A DNA stretch of 6,328 bases from Candidatus Saccharimonadota bacterium (GTDB lineage Bacteria > Patescibacteriota > Saccharimonadia > Saccharimonadales > UBA7683): positions 1 through 6,328 of the forward strand of contig JAGOUG010000049.1 in NCBI GenBank assembly GCA_018061375.1, written 5' to 3'. A program made the translations under genes and the position numbers. How positions within the stretch are numbered: position 1 is the first letter of the stretch; every line of letters begins with the position of its first letter. Under the pieces are notes generated by a model. The model searched no databases, had not been told where the DNA came from, and saw only the letters and a list, made by a program, of their open reading frames with translations. This document shows positions 6,242 to 6,328 of the stretch, in pieces.

Positions 6242-6287
6242 TTACGATGCTCACTTTATGATGTTCGGATCCTAACCTCGAGATATT

Positions 6288-6310
6288 AAAAAGCCCACCA
6301 AACGGTGAGC
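6288..6310 (-). terminator. Rho-independent terminator of a gene right of the window
   Basis: On the minus strand GCTCACC (6310-6304), loop GTTT and GGTGGGC (6299-6293) form a 7-pair stem with one T-G wobble, followed at once by TTTTT (6292-6288). It would end a minus-strand transcript entering from beyond the right edge. On the plus strand the stem has one C-A mismatch and is followed by only ATTTTAG, so termination in that direction would be weaker. Confidence 0.7.
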
Positions 6311-6328
6311 ATTTTAGTATGGCTAGGG

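Larger units (their letters stand above)
5982..6328. other. Region without a large gene
   Basis: These 347 bases contain no long convincing reading frame. They hold a possible 26-residue membrane peptide gene, a GC-rich foldable block and a terminator, each described separately. In 5982-6044 and 6242-6287 I see nothing recognisable. No strong terminator follows propeller gene B. Confidence 0.6.

Noticed and set aside
6126..6254. Upstream extension of the small minus-strand frame to an ATG at 6254 (69 residues).
   Set aside because: The extra part is rich in Pro, Arg and Lys with no recognisable domain, coincides with the foldable GC-rich block, and has no ribosome binding site; the better start signals are at 6125-6138.
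6141..6310. A tRNA on the minus strand, suggested by GGGGGTTCG and ATCCCTCCACCCC, which resemble the two sides of a T-arm, and by a D-arm-like ATCTCGAGGTTAGGAT.
   Set aside because: About 60 bases would interrupt the T-loop, no anticodon stem forms, and no 5' acceptor strand pairs with CACCCC.

Overview
The window looks like a piece of a small bacterial genome, most likely Candidatus Saccharibacteria (TM7) or another Patescibacteria lineage. I infer this from the C-terminal domain shared by the two large exported proteins. It resembles the 'choice-of-anchor U' surface domain and is followed by an APxTG-type tail, both of which I associate with that group. No marker gene confirms the taxon. 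The standard genetic code fits, and the main genes end in TAG or TAA.

The layout is dominated by a duplicated two-gene module. Copy A (left edge to 2384) holds the 3' part of a QueC-like PP-loop ATPase gene and a 599-residue exported beta-propeller protein. Copy B (3414-5981) holds a complete QueC-like gene and a 596-residue propeller protein. In both copies the propeller gene follows the QueC-like gene by about 70 bases. The gap holds the same promoter (TTGACC-N17-TACACT, starting 4 bases after the TAG stop) and a GAGGG ribosome binding site. Between the copies, on the minus strand, lies a compact sulfatase/alkaline-phosphatase-fold hydrolase gene (2387-3289). It is convergent with propeller gene A (2-base gap) and divergent from QueC-like gene B (124-base AT-rich gap).

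The propeller proteins should be secreted by the Sec route, fold into a seven-bladed propeller built on Asp-box (BNR) repeats, and be held at the cell surface by the C-terminal domain and tail. The QueC-like proteins are cytoplasmic and keep the PP-loop (seen in copy B) and a four-cysteine zinc site. They lack the YPDCR-type substrate motif I expect in queuosine-pathway QueC, so their reaction is unknown. The repeated pairing of the two genes is the main reason to suspect a functional link.

The right end (5982-6328) has no large gene. It holds a possible 26-residue membrane peptide on the minus strand, a GC-rich block (6146-6241) that folds into a compact three-way junction and may be a structured RNA, and a terminator for a minus-strand gene lying beyond the right edge. 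Bases 5982-6044 show nothing I can name.
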